Origin: Bacillus sp. AZ43
GTDB lineage: Bacteria > Actinomycetota > Actinomycetes > Mycobacteriales > Geodermatophilaceae
Direction: 5' to 3'
Length of the DNA stretch: 64,000 nt
Assembly: GCA_004570425.1 (NCBI GenBank)
Contig: SPQJ01000004.1
Location: 1-64,000, forward strand
How positions within the stretch are numbered: position 1 is the stretch's first letter; the number at the start of each line of letters is the position of its first letter. This document shows positions 15,776 to 25,019 of this stretch, piece after piece. The notes under the pieces are model-generated. The model was not told the DNA's origin. It searched no databases and saw only the letters and a list, made by a program, of their open reading frames with translations. The translations under genes were made by a program, and so were the position numbers.

Positions 15776-17520
15776 CCTCCACCCGAAGCACCCAGCGACG
15801 GGACGCCCGCGCGGCCGCGGCCGCCCCGGACGCCGCCGGCGCGTTCACCCACCGTCAGATCGTGACGATCCTCGTCGGCCTGATGGTCGCGATGTTCCTC
15901 GCCGCCCTGGACCAGACCGTCGTCGCGACGGCGATCCGCACGATCGCCGACGACCTCCAGGGCTACGACCTGCAGGCCTGGGCGACGACGGCGTTCCTCA
16001 TCACGTCGACCATCGCCACACCCCTGTACGGGAAGCTCTCCGACATCTACGGCCGGCGGCCCTTCTACCTGTTCGCGATCGCCGTCTTCGTGCTCGGCTC
16101 GGCGCTGTGCGGGATCGCGGACTCGATGTACCAGTTGGCGGCCTACCGGGCGGTCCAGGGCATCGGCGCCGGTGGCCTGATGTCGCTGGCCCTGGCGATC
16201 ATCGGCGACATCGTCCCGCCGAGGGAGCGCTCGCGGTACCAGGGCTACTTCATGGCCGTCTTCGGCACGTCGAGCGTGCTCGGCCCGGTCATCGGCGGCT
16301 TCTTCGCCGGTCACGGCGCGATCCTCGGCCTGGACGGCTGGCGCTGGATCTTCTGGATCAACGTGCCCCTCGGCGTCCTCGCGTTCGTCGCGGTGTCGCG
16401 GGTGCTGCACCTGCCGCACGAGCGGCGCGACCACCGCATCGACTGGCCCGGCGCCCTGGCGCTGGTGACCTTCCTCGTCCCGCTGCTGATCGTCGCCGAG
16501 CAGGGGCGGGTCTGGGGCTGGGCCTCGGGTCGCTCGGTCGTCTGCTACGCCATCGGCGCCGTCGGCTTCGTGCTGTTCCTGCTCGCCGAACGGGCCTACC
16601 GCGACGAGGCGCTGCTGCCGCTGCGGCTCTTCCGCAACCGCAGCTTCGCCGTCAGCGGGATCGGCAGCGTCGTGATGGGCGCCGGCATGTTCGGCGGCCT
16701 GCTCCTGCTCCCCCAGTACCTGCAGATCGTCAAGGGCTCCAGCGCGACCGTCGCCGGCCTGCAGATGATCCCGCTGGTCGCCGGCATCATGACCGGCGCG
16801 ATGAGCTCGGGCATCGCCATCTCCAGGACCGGCAAGTACAAGGTCTTCCCGCTGGTCGGCATCGCCCTGATGGTCACCGCGCTGCTGTCGATGTCGTTCC
16901 TCGTGGGCGCGGACACCTCGATCTGGACGCTCGTGCCGTTCATGGTGCTGCTGGGCCTGGGCCTCGGCTTCAACTTCCAGCCGGTGATCCTGGCCGTCCA
17001 GAACGCCGTCTCCCCGCGGGAGATGGGGGTCGCGACGTCGTCGGTGACCTTCTTCCGCCAGATGGGCGGCACGATCGGCACCGCCGCCTTCCTGTCGATC
17101 CTGTTCACCCGGCTGCCGCAGGACATCTCGGCGCGGGTCGAGGCGGCGGCCGCCGACGACCCGCGGGTCGCGGAGGCGCTGCAGAGCGGGCAGCTGGACG
17201 CCGGCGCCGACCTGTCGGACACCTCCTTCATCCAGGAGCTGCCGGGCTTCCTCGCCCATCCCTTCAAGGTGGGCTTCTCCGACTCGATGGACCTGGTGTT
17301 CCTCATCGCCGCGTTCGTCGTCGCCGTGGGGTTCGTCGTGTTCCTCTTCCTCCCGCAGCTGGAGCTGAGCAACAAGTCCGGCATCCAGGCGCGGCAGCAG
17401 AGCGCGACGGCGACGGACGACGTCACCGATGCCGCCGAGCAGGCCGTGGACGCCGCCGGCGCCGCCGCCCCGACGTCGGTGGCGCCCCCGGTCGGCCGCC
17501 CCGGCGACGCACCACGCTGA
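15772..17520 (+). CDS. MFS drug-efflux transporter, DHA2 (EmrB/QacA) family
   Basis: The 582-residue membrane protein has about 14 hydrophobic segments. Motif A is YGKLSDIYGRRP after helix 2, the first helix shows LAALDQTVVATA, and motif C-like GPVIGGFF follows in helix 5. These are DHA2 features: proton-driven export of lipophilic drugs or dyes. A charged loop of about 60 residues (RVEAAAADDPRVAEAL) lies before the last helices, and a hydrophilic Ala-rich tail of about 50 residues ends the protein. The upstream, overlapping MarR gene suggests inducible expression. The exported compound is unknown. Confidence 0.93.
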   Translation: MTSTRSTQRRDARAAAAAPDAAGAFTHRQIVTILVGLMVAMFLAALDQTVVATAIRTIADDLQGYDLQAWATTAFLITSTIATPLYGKLSDIYGRRPFYLFAIAVFVLGSALCGIADSMYQLAAYRAVQGIGAGGLMSLALAIIGDIVPPRERSRYQGYFMAVFGTSSVLGPVIGGFFAGHGAILGLDGWRWIFWINVPLGVLAFVAVSRVLHLPHERRDHRIDWPGALALVTFLVPLLIVAEQGRVWGWASGRSVVCYAIGAVGFVLFLLAERAYRDEALLPLRLFRNRSFAVSGIGSVVMGAGMFGGLLLLPQYLQIVKGSSATVAGLQMIPLVAGIMTGAMSSGIAISRTGKYKVFPLVGIALMVTALLSMSFLVGADTSIWTLVPFMVLLGLGLGFNFQPVILAVQNAVSPREMGVATSSVTFFRQMGGTIGTAAFLSILFTRLPQDISARVEAAAADDPRVAEALQSGQLDAGADLSDTSFIQELPGFLAHPFKVGFSDSMDLVFLIAAFVVAVGFVVFLFLPQLELSNKSGIQARQQSATATDDVTDAAEQAVDAAGAAAPTSVAPPVGRPGDAPR

Positions 17521-17548
17521 CCCGCGGCCGCCCGACGGGCCGGCGGGG

Positions 17549-17554
17549 TAGCGT
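17549..17554 (+). promoter_or_regulatory. Putative leaderless -10 element (TAGCGT)
   Basis: TAGCGT ends 9 nt before GTG 17564 and no ribosome site is visible. The pattern recurs at other genes in this window. Confidence 0.4.
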
Positions 17555-17563
17555 CGCGTCCTG

Positions 17564-18055
17564 GTGACCGAGGGCGACGACGCCAGGCTGGTGGCCTGGA
17601 GCACCGAGCTGCGGCTCGTCCACGACCGGCTGCGCGAGGCGCTGCGGATCACGCGGGGAGCGCTCGCCGGCGGCGGGCGGGCGGAGTCGGCCGCCCGCGA
17701 TCTCCTCCTGTTCTGCCACGGGTTCTGCGCGGCGCTGGCCGCGCACCACGAGGGCGAGGACCGGTCGCTGTTCCCCGCGATCGCCACGGCGCACCCGGAG
17801 CTGCAGGAGACGCTGCGGTACCTCGAGCAGGACCACTCGATGATCGCGCACCTGCTCGCCGGCCTGCAGGACGCCGTCGACCGGGCCCGTCCACCCGCGG
17901 AGCTCGACCGCCACCTGGACGGCATCGCCGCGATCATGGAGTCGCACTTCCGGTACGAGGAACGCGCGCTGCTCGGTGTCCTGGAGACGCTGCGGCTGGC
18001 GCGGAACCCGGCCGAGGTGCTCGGGCCGCTGGCCGACGGGGACGGCGCCTCCTGA
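17564..18055 (+). CDS. Hemerythrin HHE-domain protein
   Basis: This 163-residue all-helical protein carries the HHE cation-binding pattern: an early VHDRL, AAHHEGEDRSLFPAI, LEQDHSMIAHLL and SHFRYEERAL give the expected His and Glu ligands for a di-iron site. Such proteins bind oxygen or nitric oxide or sense redox state in the cytoplasm. There is no fused domain. Length fits the family. The gene is probably monocistronic with its own leaderless promoter. A second, more divergent hemerythrin gene lies at 23,030-23,734. Confidence 0.88.
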   Translation: MTEGDDARLVAWSTELRLVHDRLREALRITRGALAGGGRAESAARDLLLFCHGFCAALAAHHEGEDRSLFPAIATAHPELQETLRYLEQDHSMIAHLLAGLQDAVDRARPPAELDRHLDGIAAIMESHFRYEERALLGVLETLRLARNPAEVLGPLADGDGAS

Positions 18056-18109
18056 GCTGGGGGGGGCGCCTACTGTGAGGTGGCCCGCTCCGCCGTCCTG
18101 GAGGCACGC

Positions 18110-19906
18110 ATGCCCTCGTCGTCGCTGATCCTGTCCCGCCGCGACCTGGACTTCCTGCTGCACGAGTGGCTCGACGTCGAGTCGCTGACCAAGCGGCCGC
18201 GGTTCACCGAGCACTCGCGCGAGACCTTCGACGCGGTGATGGACCTCGCCGAGCAGATCGCCGCCGACCACTTCGCGCCGCACAACCGCACGGCGGACGA
18301 GAACGAGCCGCACATGGTCGACGGCAAGGCCGTGCTGATCCCCGAGGTAGCCAAGGCGCTGAAGGTCTTCACCGAGGCGGGGCTCATGGCCGGCTCGTTC
18401 GACGAGGAGTACGGCGGCATGCAGCTGCCGCACACCGTCGGGCAGGCGGTGTTCGCCTGGTTCAAGGCGGCCAACGTCGGCACGTCGGCCTACCCGTTCC
18501 TCACCATGGGCAACGCCCGCCTGCTGCTGGCCCACGGCAGCCAGGAGCAGATCGACACGTTCGTCCGGCCCGAGCTGGAGGGGCGCTGGTTCGGCACCAT
18601 GGCGCTGTCGGAGCCGCAGGCCGGGTCGTCCCTCGCGGACATCACCACCAAGGCGGTGCCGCAGGACGACGGCACCTACCGGCTGACCGGCAACAAGATG
18701 TGGATCTCCGGTGGCGACCACGAGCTGACCGAGAACATCGTCCACCTGGTGCTGGCCAAGATCCCCGGCGGCCCGCCCGGGGTGAAGGGCATCTCGCTGT
18801 TCATCGTGCCGAAGTTCCTGGTGGACGAGGACGGCTCGCTGGGCGAGCGCAACGACGTCGTCCTCGCCGGCCTGAACCACAAGATGGGCTACCGCGGGAC
18901 GACGAACACGCTGCTGAACTTCGGCGAGGGCGTCCACACCCCCGGCGGGCGGGCCGGCGCGGTGGGCTACCTCGTCGGTGAGCCGCACCGCGGGCTCACC
19001 TACATGTTCCACATGATGAACGAGGCGCGGATCGGCGTCGGCGTGGGCGCGACGGTGCTCGGCTACACCGGCTACCTGCACGCGCTGGAGTACGCGCGCA
19101 CCCGCACGCAGGGCCGGCCGGCCGGGGCCAAGGACCCCGCGTCGCCGATGGTGCCGATCGTCGAGCACCCCGACGTCCGCCGGATGCTCCTGGCCGCGAA
19201 GTCCTACGCCGAGGGCGGCATGGCCCTGGGCCTGTACTGCGCGCGGCTGGTGGACGAGGAGCAGACCGCCGACAGCGCCCAGGACCGCGAACGGGCGCAC
19301 CTGCTGCTGGACATGCTCACCCCGATCGCGAAGGCCTGGCCGTCGCAGTGGGGCCTGGTGGCCAACGACCTGGCCATCCAGGTGCACGGCGGCTACGGCT
19401 ACACCCGCGACTACCCGGTCGAGCAGTTCTACCGGGACAACCGGCTCAACCCGATCCACGAGGGGACGCAGGGCATCCAGTCGCTGGACCTGCTCGGCCG
19501 CAAGGTCGTGATGCAGGGCGGCGCCGGGCTGCGCCTCCTGGGCGAGACGATCAGCGCGACGACGGCGCGCGCCTCGGGCACCGAGTGGGCCGGCTTCGCC
19601 GCCGACCTCGACGCCGCGCTGGCCCGGATGGGCACGGTGACGGCGACGCTCTGGGGGACCGGCGACCCGGACCTCGCGCTGGCCAACTCGCACGTCTACC
19701 TGGAGGCCGCGGGGCACATCGTGGTCGCCTGGCTGTGGCTGGAGCAGGCGCTGGCCTGCGAGGGCTCGACCGGCGACTTCTACGAGGGCAAGCGCGCCGC
19801 CGCCCGGTACTTCTGGCGCTGGGAACTGCCCCGCGTGGGGCACCGCTTCGACCTGCTGGAGTCGCTGGACCGCACGGTCCTGGACACCGCGCCCGGCTGG
19901 CTCTAG
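18110..19906 (+). CDS. Acyl-CoA dehydrogenase, long type (DmdC-like, with N- and C-terminal extensions)
   Basis: The 598-residue flavoenzyme starts with the short N-terminal module of long bacterial acyl-CoA dehydrogenases (LILSRRDLDFLLHEWLDV). It then has TMALSEPQAGSSLAD, GNKMWISGGDHE and VHGGYGYTRDYPVEQFYRD. The catalytic Glu is expected in IHEGTQGIQSLDLLGRK. A C-terminal helical extension of about 120 residues completes the architecture of 3-methylmercaptopropionyl-CoA dehydrogenases and broad acyl-CoA dehydrogenases, so the exact substrate is open. ATG 18110 has GGAGG at the right distance. A strong bidirectional terminator follows. No electron-transfer flavoprotein gene is adjacent. Confidence 0.9.
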   Translation: MPSSSLILSRRDLDFLLHEWLDVESLTKRPRFTEHSRETFDAVMDLAEQIAADHFAPHNRTADENEPHMVDGKAVLIPEVAKALKVFTEAGLMAGSFDEEYGGMQLPHTVGQAVFAWFKAANVGTSAYPFLTMGNARLLLAHGSQEQIDTFVRPELEGRWFGTMALSEPQAGSSLADITTKAVPQDDGTYRLTGNKMWISGGDHELTENIVHLVLAKIPGGPPGVKGISLFIVPKFLVDEDGSLGERNDVVLAGLNHKMGYRGTTNTLLNFGEGVHTPGGRAGAVGYLVGEPHRGLTYMFHMMNEARIGVGVGATVLGYTGYLHALEYARTRTQGRPAGAKDPASPMVPIVEHPDVRRMLLAAKSYAEGGMALGLYCARLVDEEQTADSAQDRERAHLLLDMLTPIAKAWPSQWGLVANDLAIQVHGGYGYTRDYPVEQFYRDNRLNPIHEGTQGIQSLDLLGRKVVMQGGAGLRLLGETISATTARASGTEWAGFAADLDAALARMGTVTATLWGTGDPDLALANSHVYLEAAGHIVVAWLWLEQALACEGSTGDFYEGKRAAARYFWRWELPRVGHRFDLLESLDRTVLDTAPGWL

Positions 19907-19918
19907 CCCGGGAACGAC

Positions 19919-19956
19919 GAGGCCCCGCTCGCTCCGGTCAGGAGCGGCGGGGCCTC
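19919..19956. terminator. Bidirectional terminator hairpin
   Basis: GAGGCCCCGC and GCGGGGCCTC arms extend to a near-perfect 16-17-bp stem around loop GGTCA. It starts 13 nt after the acyl-CoA dehydrogenase stop and ends 16 nt before the converging small membrane gene. Confidence 0.8.
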
Positions 19957-19972
19957 GGTGGTGTTCGGTCGG

Positions 19973-20140
19973 TCAGGCGGCGACGGGCGCACCCACCGGC
20001 TCGGCGGCGCCGTGGCGGTGGCCGGAGGCCACCTCCGCGCGCTCGGCCTCGTATCGGGCGGTGGACCGGGTGCCCAGCGCGATGACCAGGGCCGTCAGAA
20101 CCAGGAACCCGAGAAGGGTCACGGCCGGCCACAGCATCAT
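19973..20140 (-). CDS. Small single-pass membrane protein
   Basis: The product has 55 residues: one hydrophobic helix at residues 2-24 (LWPAVTLLGFLVLTALVIALG), then a polar tail rich in Ala, Glu and His. No family is recognised. A GGGGGAGAA lies about 8 nt before the paired ATG codons at 20140 and 20137; either could be used. The gene stands alone between a terminator and the promoter region of the MFS gene. Its membrane topology and good ribosome site make it a likely real small protein of unknown role. Confidence 0.65.
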   Translation of the reverse strand: MMLWPAVTLLGFLVLTALVIALGTRSTARYEAERAEVASGHRHGAAEPVGAPVAA

Positions 20141-20322
20141 GGTTGTTCTCCCCCACTTGCTCGGGTGCTCCGCCGGGACAGGGGCGGAACACGTCGTCGA
20201 GGCACTCTCTCCCCACCCGGTCGAGGTTCCAATCGTCGAGTTGGTTACTTCACCTGAGCGGGTGTGAGCGGCTTCACTCCGACGGGCGCTCGACGCGGTC
20301 GGGCGCATGGTCTGATCGATCC

Positions 20323-21825
20323 GTGCGCGCGCCGACGGACCCCGAGGCGGGCCCCACCGTCCGGCCGGCGCTCCTGGTGCTCACCCTCGCGCTCGGGGTG
20401 ACCACGCTCTCCCTGCTGCAGAGCCTCGTCGTGCCGGTGCTCGGGCGGATCGAGGACCAGCTCGGGGTGTCCCCCGAGGCGGCCGGGTGGGTGCTCACCG
20501 CCAACCTGCTCGCCGCCGCCGTCCTGACGCCGGTCCTCGGCCGGCTGGGCGACCTGCGCGGCGAGCGGCCGGTCATCCTCGGGATCCTGGTCGCGGTCGG
20601 CCTCGGCACGCTGCTCGCCGTCGTCACCGAGTCCCTGCCGCTGCTGCTGGTCGCGCGCATCCTGCAGGGCTCCTCCTACGGCCTGTTCCCGCTGTCGATC
20701 AGCGTCCTGCGCCGCGAGCTGCCCGAGGGCCGGCTCAGCGTCGCGATGTCCGTCGTCAGCAGCACCCTGGCCGTCGGCGGCGTGGCCGGGCTCGTGGCCA
20801 CCGGCCTGCTGGTCGGCGACGGCGGCGACTACCGGCGGCCGTTCTGGATCGGGCTGGCGATCACCGTCGTCTCGCTGTGCCTGGCCGCCCGGGTCCTCCC
20901 GCACCGCCCGTCGTCGGCGTCCGGCGGTGTCGACTGGCCCGGCGCCGTCGTGCTCGGAGCCGGTCTGGTGCTCTTCCTGCTGCCGGTGTCCCAGGGCAAC
21001 GCCTGGGGCTGGGGCTCGGCGCGGGTGCTCGGCTGCCTGGCCGGCTCCGTCGTGGTGCTGACCGGCTGGGTGCTCCTGCAGCGGCGCACGGCGCAGCCGC
21101 TGGTCCGGCCGGCGATGCTGGCCGACCGCCGCACGATCGTGCCGAACGTCGCCGGCCTGATGACGGGCGTGGCGCTGTTCGCCTCGTTCCTCGCCGTCCT
21201 GCAGTACGTCCAGACCCCGCCCGAGGTGGCCGGGTACGGCTTCGGCGCCTCGGTGCTCGAGGCGTCGGTGGTCTACCTGCTCCCCGGCGGCGTCGCCGGG
21301 ATCGTCGTCGCACCGCTGGCCGGACGGGTGGTCAGCCGGCTCGGCGCCCTGCCCACGCTCCTGGGCGGCGCCTCCTGCGGCGTCGCCGGCTTCCTGCTGC
21401 TGGCCTTCCTCCGCGGCGAACCATGGGTGGTCGTCGTCGCCGGGCTCCTGACCCAGCTGTCGGTGACCGTCGCCTACGCGGCGCTGCCGGCCCTGGTGGT
21501 CCAGGCCGTGCGCGAGGACGAGACCGGCGTGGCCAACGCGGTGAACTCCATCGCCCGCTCGGTCGGGCAGGCGCTGGGCAGCACCGTCGCGGTCACCCTG
21601 ATCGCCGCGACCCTGGACCCGGCGACCGGGTTCCCGGACGCCGTCGCGTTCACCGCCGTCGGCCTGATCGGTGCCGGCGCGGCGCTCACCGTCGCTCTCG
21701 TCGCCGTCCTCGGCCTGCTCGCCGACCGGCGCGCGGGCACCGGGCGGCGGCCCGACCCGCTCAGCGACGTCGAGGAGGCGACCGCCCGGGCCGGGGAGTG
21801 GTCGCCGGTGTCCGGCATCCGCTGA
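20323..21825 (+). CDS. MFS transporter, 14-helix DHA2-like
   Basis: This 500-residue membrane protein is built of 14 hydrophobic segments. Motif A is LGRLGDLRGERP between helices 2 and 3, and ARILQGSSYGLFPLSISVLRRELPEGR is a typical motif B to motif C region. The first helix (LLQSLVVPVLGRIEDQLG) lacks the D-x-T of classic drug exporters, so function beyond MFS export is uncertain. GTG 20323 is chosen; no good ribosome site is seen for it or for alternatives further upstream. The next gene follows after 89 nt with its own strong ribosome site. Confidence 0.88.
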   Translation: MRAPTDPEAGPTVRPALLVLTLALGVTTLSLLQSLVVPVLGRIEDQLGVSPEAAGWVLTANLLAAAVLTPVLGRLGDLRGERPVILGILVAVGLGTLLAVVTESLPLLLVARILQGSSYGLFPLSISVLRRELPEGRLSVAMSVVSSTLAVGGVAGLVATGLLVGDGGDYRRPFWIGLAITVVSLCLAARVLPHRPSSASGGVDWPGAVVLGAGLVLFLLPVSQGNAWGWGSARVLGCLAGSVVVLTGWVLLQRRTAQPLVRPAMLADRRTIVPNVAGLMTGVALFASFLAVLQYVQTPPEVAGYGFGASVLEASVVYLLPGGVAGIVVAPLAGRVVSRLGALPTLLGGASCGVAGFLLLAFLRGEPWVVVVAGLLTQLSVTVAYAALPALVVQAVREDETGVANAVNSIARSVGQALGSTVAVTLIAATLDPATGFPDAVAFTAVGLIGAGAALTVALVAVLGLLADRRAGTGRRPDPLSDVEEATARAGEWSPVSGIR

Positions 21826-21914
21826 CCGACACGCCCGAGCCGACGGGCGCGGCATGGAACGGGATCGTCCGGGGAACCCGGAGAGACGACTTCCCCAGCC
21901 GACCGGAGGACCAC

Positions 21915-22949
21915 ATGGCCCGACACACCGGCTCCTCGAGCCGCACGGCGGAGGCGCAGTTCCACGGCAACCGCGCCGCCGACCCCGCCCCCGAGACCGA
22001 CGAGATCAGCGGTACCCGGGCCGACTTCGCCCCGACCGGCGCCGACCCGACGCCCACGACCATGGGCACGGTCAAGCGCACGCTCAAGGAGTTCAGCGAG
22101 GACAACCTCACCGACTGGGCCGCCGCGCTCACCTACTACGGCGTCCTGGCGCTGTTCCCCGCGCTGATCGCCCTGACCTCGATCGTCGGCCTGTTCACCA
22201 CCCCGCGGGAGCTCAGCGACGCGCTGACCACCGTGATCCCGGCGAGCGCCGCCGACACCCTCGAACCGGTCATCTCGCAGATCGCCGGCAGCAACAGCAC
22301 CGCCGGCTTCGGTCTCGTGATCGGTCTGGCGGCCGCGATCTGGTCGGCCTCCGGCTACGTGGGCGCCTTCACCCGCGCGGCCAACGTCGTCTACGAGACG
22401 CCGGAAGGCCGCAAGATCTGGAAGCTGAAGCCGCTCCAGCTGCTCATCACCCTGATCGGCGTCCTGTTCGCCGCCATCATCGTCGCGCTGCTGGTGCTCA
22501 GCGGCCCGGTCGTCGACGCGGTCGCCGGGGCCGTCGGGATCGGCGAGGTCGGGCAGACCGTGTGGAGCGTCGCCAAGTGGCCGGTGATCCTGGTCGTCCT
22601 GGCGCTGATGATCGCCGTCCTCTACTACTCGACGCCCAACGTCCGGCTGCGCGGCTTCTCCTGGGTCAGCCCCGGTGCCGGGGTGGCGATCCTCGTGGCG
22701 ATCGTCGCGTCGGCGGCCTTCGCGTTCTACGTCGCGAACTTCAGCAGCTACAACAAGACCTACGGCGCCCTGGCCGGCGTGGTGATCTTCCTGATCTGGT
22801 TCTGGCTGATCAACACCGCGCTCCTCTTCGGCATCGAGATGGACGCCGAGATCGAGCGGACCAAGGAACTCAAGGAGGGCGTGCCGCGCGCGGAGAAGGA
22901 GATCCAGCTCGACGCCCGCGAGGACCCGAAGGACAAGCAGACGACGTAA
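21915..22949 (+). CDS. YihY/BrkB-family membrane protein
   Basis: The 344-residue protein has a hydrophilic N-terminal segment of about 65 residues, then six hydrophobic helices. Family hallmarks are DWAAALTYYGVLALFPALIAL near residue 80, SGYVGAFTRAAN, and the late YNKTYGALAGVVIFLIWFWLINTALLFGIEMDAE. The family was once called ribonuclease BN but is an inner-membrane protein of unsettled, probably transport, role. A charged C-terminal tail (Glu/Lys/Asp) follows the last helix. ATG 21915 has GGAGGA 6 nt upstream. It ends before a strong terminator. Confidence 0.92.
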   Translation: MARHTGSSSRTAEAQFHGNRAADPAPETDEISGTRADFAPTGADPTPTTMGTVKRTLKEFSEDNLTDWAAALTYYGVLALFPALIALTSIVGLFTTPRELSDALTTVIPASAADTLEPVISQIAGSNSTAGFGLVIGLAAAIWSASGYVGAFTRAANVVYETPEGRKIWKLKPLQLLITLIGVLFAAIIVALLVLSGPVVDAVAGAVGIGEVGQTVWSVAKWPVILVVLALMIAVLYYSTPNVRLRGFSWVSPGAGVAILVAIVASAAFAFYVANFSSYNKTYGALAGVVIFLIWFWLINTALLFGIEMDAEIERTKELKEGVPRAEKEIQLDAREDPKDKQTT

Positions 22950-22963
22950 CCGACCCGGACGCA

Positions 22964-23005
22964 CGTCAGGGGCCCTCTCACCGCGTGGTGAGCGGGCCCC
23001 TGACG
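22964..23005. terminator. Bidirectional terminator hairpin
   Basis: Arms of 19 nt (CGTCAGGGGCCC... / ...GGGCCCCTGACG) pair with one mismatch around loop GCGT. It separates the converging BrkB and hemerythrin genes. Confidence 0.85.
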
Positions 23006-23029
23006 CGTATCGGGCAGCGTCCCCGACGC

Positions 23030-23734
23030 TCAGCGGCTGGTCGGGGGCTGGTCGCCCTTCCGGGACAGCGGGATCCGCTCGACGACGTCGGCCAGCGCGG
23101 CCAGCCCCTTGCTGACCGCCGCGCCGACCGGCACCAGCTGCTCGGGCGCGCGGCGCACGCCCGCATCGACGAGGTCGCGGGTCCGGTCGAGGACGCTGAG
23201 CGGCAGGCCGGAGAAGGCGTTGCCGGGCGGACGGCGGGACACCGTGGGGTGCGGCCGGGTCGGGGAGAGCCGGCGCATCAGCTCCCAGCGCCGCCCCAGC
23301 CGCCGGAGCTCCTCCACCGACACCGCCTCCTGCAGCCGCGGGAAGAGCACGTCCTCCTCGTCGCGGACGTCCTCGCGGAGCACCTCGACGAGCCGGGCGA
23401 GCCGGGCGGGACGGCGGGGGTCGTCGGGCCCGTCCGCCTCCAGCGCCGTGACCAGCTCGTTGACCTCCTGGTGCTCCTCCTCCACCCGCAGGGTGAGCGC
23501 CTCGCCGTCAGGGAGCACCCGGCGCAGCACCGGCCAGAGCACCGTCTCCTCGGCGAAGGCGTGGCTGAACACCAGCCGGTCGATGCGGGTGAGCACCTCC
23601 TCCTGCGCCGCGCCGGTCGTGCCGTCCAGCTGCTGCAGGAGGCGGTCGAGCTCGATGTGGTCGGCGCGCTGGCGGGCCAGGACGCTGCCCGGACCGCCCA
23701 GCTCGTCGATGGTCTGGTCGGCGATGGAACGCAC
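23030..23734 (-). CDS. Hemerythrin HHE-domain protein (second)
   Basis: The 234-residue protein has an N-terminal helical hemerythrin-like bundle. Ligand motifs are ADHIELDRLL, FSHAFAEETVLWPVLRR, EEEHQEVNELV and EDVRDEEDVLFPRL; here the last ligand block has DEED where His is common, so metal binding may differ. Residues 150-234 are a basic, less structured tail with no known domain. GTG 23734 has GGAGGT about 6 nt upstream, which rules out the longer reading to 23860. It diverges from the acyl-CoA dehydrogenase gene across 100 nt. Confidence 0.82.
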   Translation of the reverse strand: MRSIADQTIDELGGPGSVLARQRADHIELDRLLQQLDGTTGAAQEEVLTRIDRLVFSHAFAEETVLWPVLRRVLPDGEALTLRVEEEHQEVNELVTALEADGPDDPRRPARLARLVEVLREDVRDEEDVLFPRLQEAVSVEELRRLGRRWELMRRLSPTRPHPTVSRRPPGNAFSGLPLSVLDRTRDLVDAGVRRAPEQLVPVGAAVSKGLAALADVVERIPLSRKGDQPPTSR

Positions 23735-23834
23735 GGGTACCTCCGGTCGCGGATGTGGGCCCGCGCTCCTGCCCACCGCGTCGACCACCCATACGTGCGG
23801 TTGCGTTCCGCTCCGGCGGGGGTAGAGCGGAGCG

Positions 23835-25019
23835 GTGAGCGCCGAACCGACGATCGTCACGTCCGACTTCTACGACCTCGAGGCGCTGCTCGACGACGAC
23901 GACCGGGCCCTGCTGCACCGCGTCCGCGCGTTCATGGACGAGCAGGTCCAGCCGGTCATCAACGACTACTGGACCCGCGGCAGGACCCCCCTCGAGCTCA
24001 TCCCGGGCCTGGCCGAGCTCGGCATCGCCGGCCTGCAGTACTCCGGCTACGGCTGCCCGGGCCGCTCACCGCTCATCGACGGCATGGTCGCGATGGAGCT
24101 CTCCAAGGGAGACCCGTCGATCGCCACCTTCATGGGCGTCCACGGCGGGCTGGCCATGGGCTCGATCTACCTCTGCGGCTCCGAGGAGCAGAAGGAGCGC
24201 TGGCTGCCCGCCATGGCGCGCATGGAGCAGATCGGCGCCTTCGGCCTCACCGAGCCCGGGCACGGCTCCGACATCGCCCGGGGCGTCGAGACGACGGCCC
24301 GGCGCGACGGCGACACCTGGGTGCTCGACGGCAGCAAGAAGTGGATCGGCAACGCCAGCTTCGCCGACCTGATCATCATCTGGGCCAAGGACGTCGAGAC
24401 CGACCGCGTGCTCGGCTTCGTCGTCGAGAAGGACACGCCGGGGTTCACCGCCGTCGACCTCGAGGACAAGATCGCGCTGCGGGCGGTGCAGAACGCGCTG
24501 ATCACCCTCGACGGCGTGCGGGTGCCGGAGGCGAACCGGCTCCAGGAGGCGCACAGCTTCCGCGACACGGCCGACGTGCTGCGGATGACCCGGGCCGGCG
24601 TCGCCTGGTCGGCGGTCGGCTGCTCCCGGGGCGCCTACGAGCACGCCCTGCGCTACGCGATGGAGCGCACCCAGTTCGGCAAGCCCATCGTGGAGTTCCA
24701 GCTGGTGCAGGACCTGCTGGTGCGGATGCTCGGCAACATCACGGCCTCGGCGGCCATGTGCGCGCGGCTCTCGCAGCTGCAGGGCGAGAACCGGATGTCC
24801 GACGAGCACGCCTCGATGGCCAAGGCGTTCAGCACCGTGCGGATGCGCGAGACCGTCGGCTGGGCCCGCGAGCTCATGGGCGGCAACGGCATCCTGCTGG
24901 AGAACAACGTCGGCCGGTACGTGGCCGACGCCGAGGCGATCTACTCCTACGAGGGCACCCGCGAGGTGAACACGCTGATCGTGGGCCGCGCCGTCACCGG
25001 CCACGGCGCCATCGTCTAG
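23835..25019 (+). CDS. Acyl-CoA dehydrogenase (glutaryl-CoA dehydrogenase-like)
   Basis: This 394-residue FAD enzyme has the usual three-domain acyl-CoA dehydrogenase layout. Motifs are FGLTEPGHGSDIARG, DGSKKWIGNASFAD, ERTQFGKPIVEFQLVQ and ELMGGNGILLENNVGRYVAD, with the catalytic Glu in YSYEGTREVNTLIVGRAVTG. That last segment and the overall length match glutaryl-CoA or short-chain dehydrogenases. It acts in the cytoplasm with ETF as electron acceptor. The stop overlaps by 4 nt the end of a converging enoyl-CoA isomerase gene. TAGAGC a few bases before GTG 23835 may be a leaderless -10. Confidence 0.92.
   Translation: MSAEPTIVTSDFYDLEALLDDDDRALLHRVRAFMDEQVQPVINDYWTRGRTPLELIPGLAELGIAGLQYSGYGCPGRSPLIDGMVAMELSKGDPSIATFMGVHGGLAMGSIYLCGSEEQKERWLPAMARMEQIGAFGLTEPGHGSDIARGVETTARRDGDTWVLDGSKKWIGNASFADLIIIWAKDVETDRVLGFVVEKDTPGFTAVDLEDKIALRAVQNALITLDGVRVPEANRLQEAHSFRDTADVLRMTRAGVAWSAVGCSRGAYEHALRYAMERTQFGKPIVEFQLVQDLLVRMLGNITASAAMCARLSQLQGENRMSDEHASMAKAFSTVRMRETVGWARELMGGNGILLENNVGRYVADAEAIYSYEGTREVNTLIVGRAVTGHGAIV

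Noticed and set aside
17423-19843. Long minus-strand frame (806 codons) opposite the acyl-CoA dehydrogenase
   Set aside because: Antisense shadow with Gly/Arg/Val-rich sequence and no domain; the plus-strand enzyme is unambiguous.
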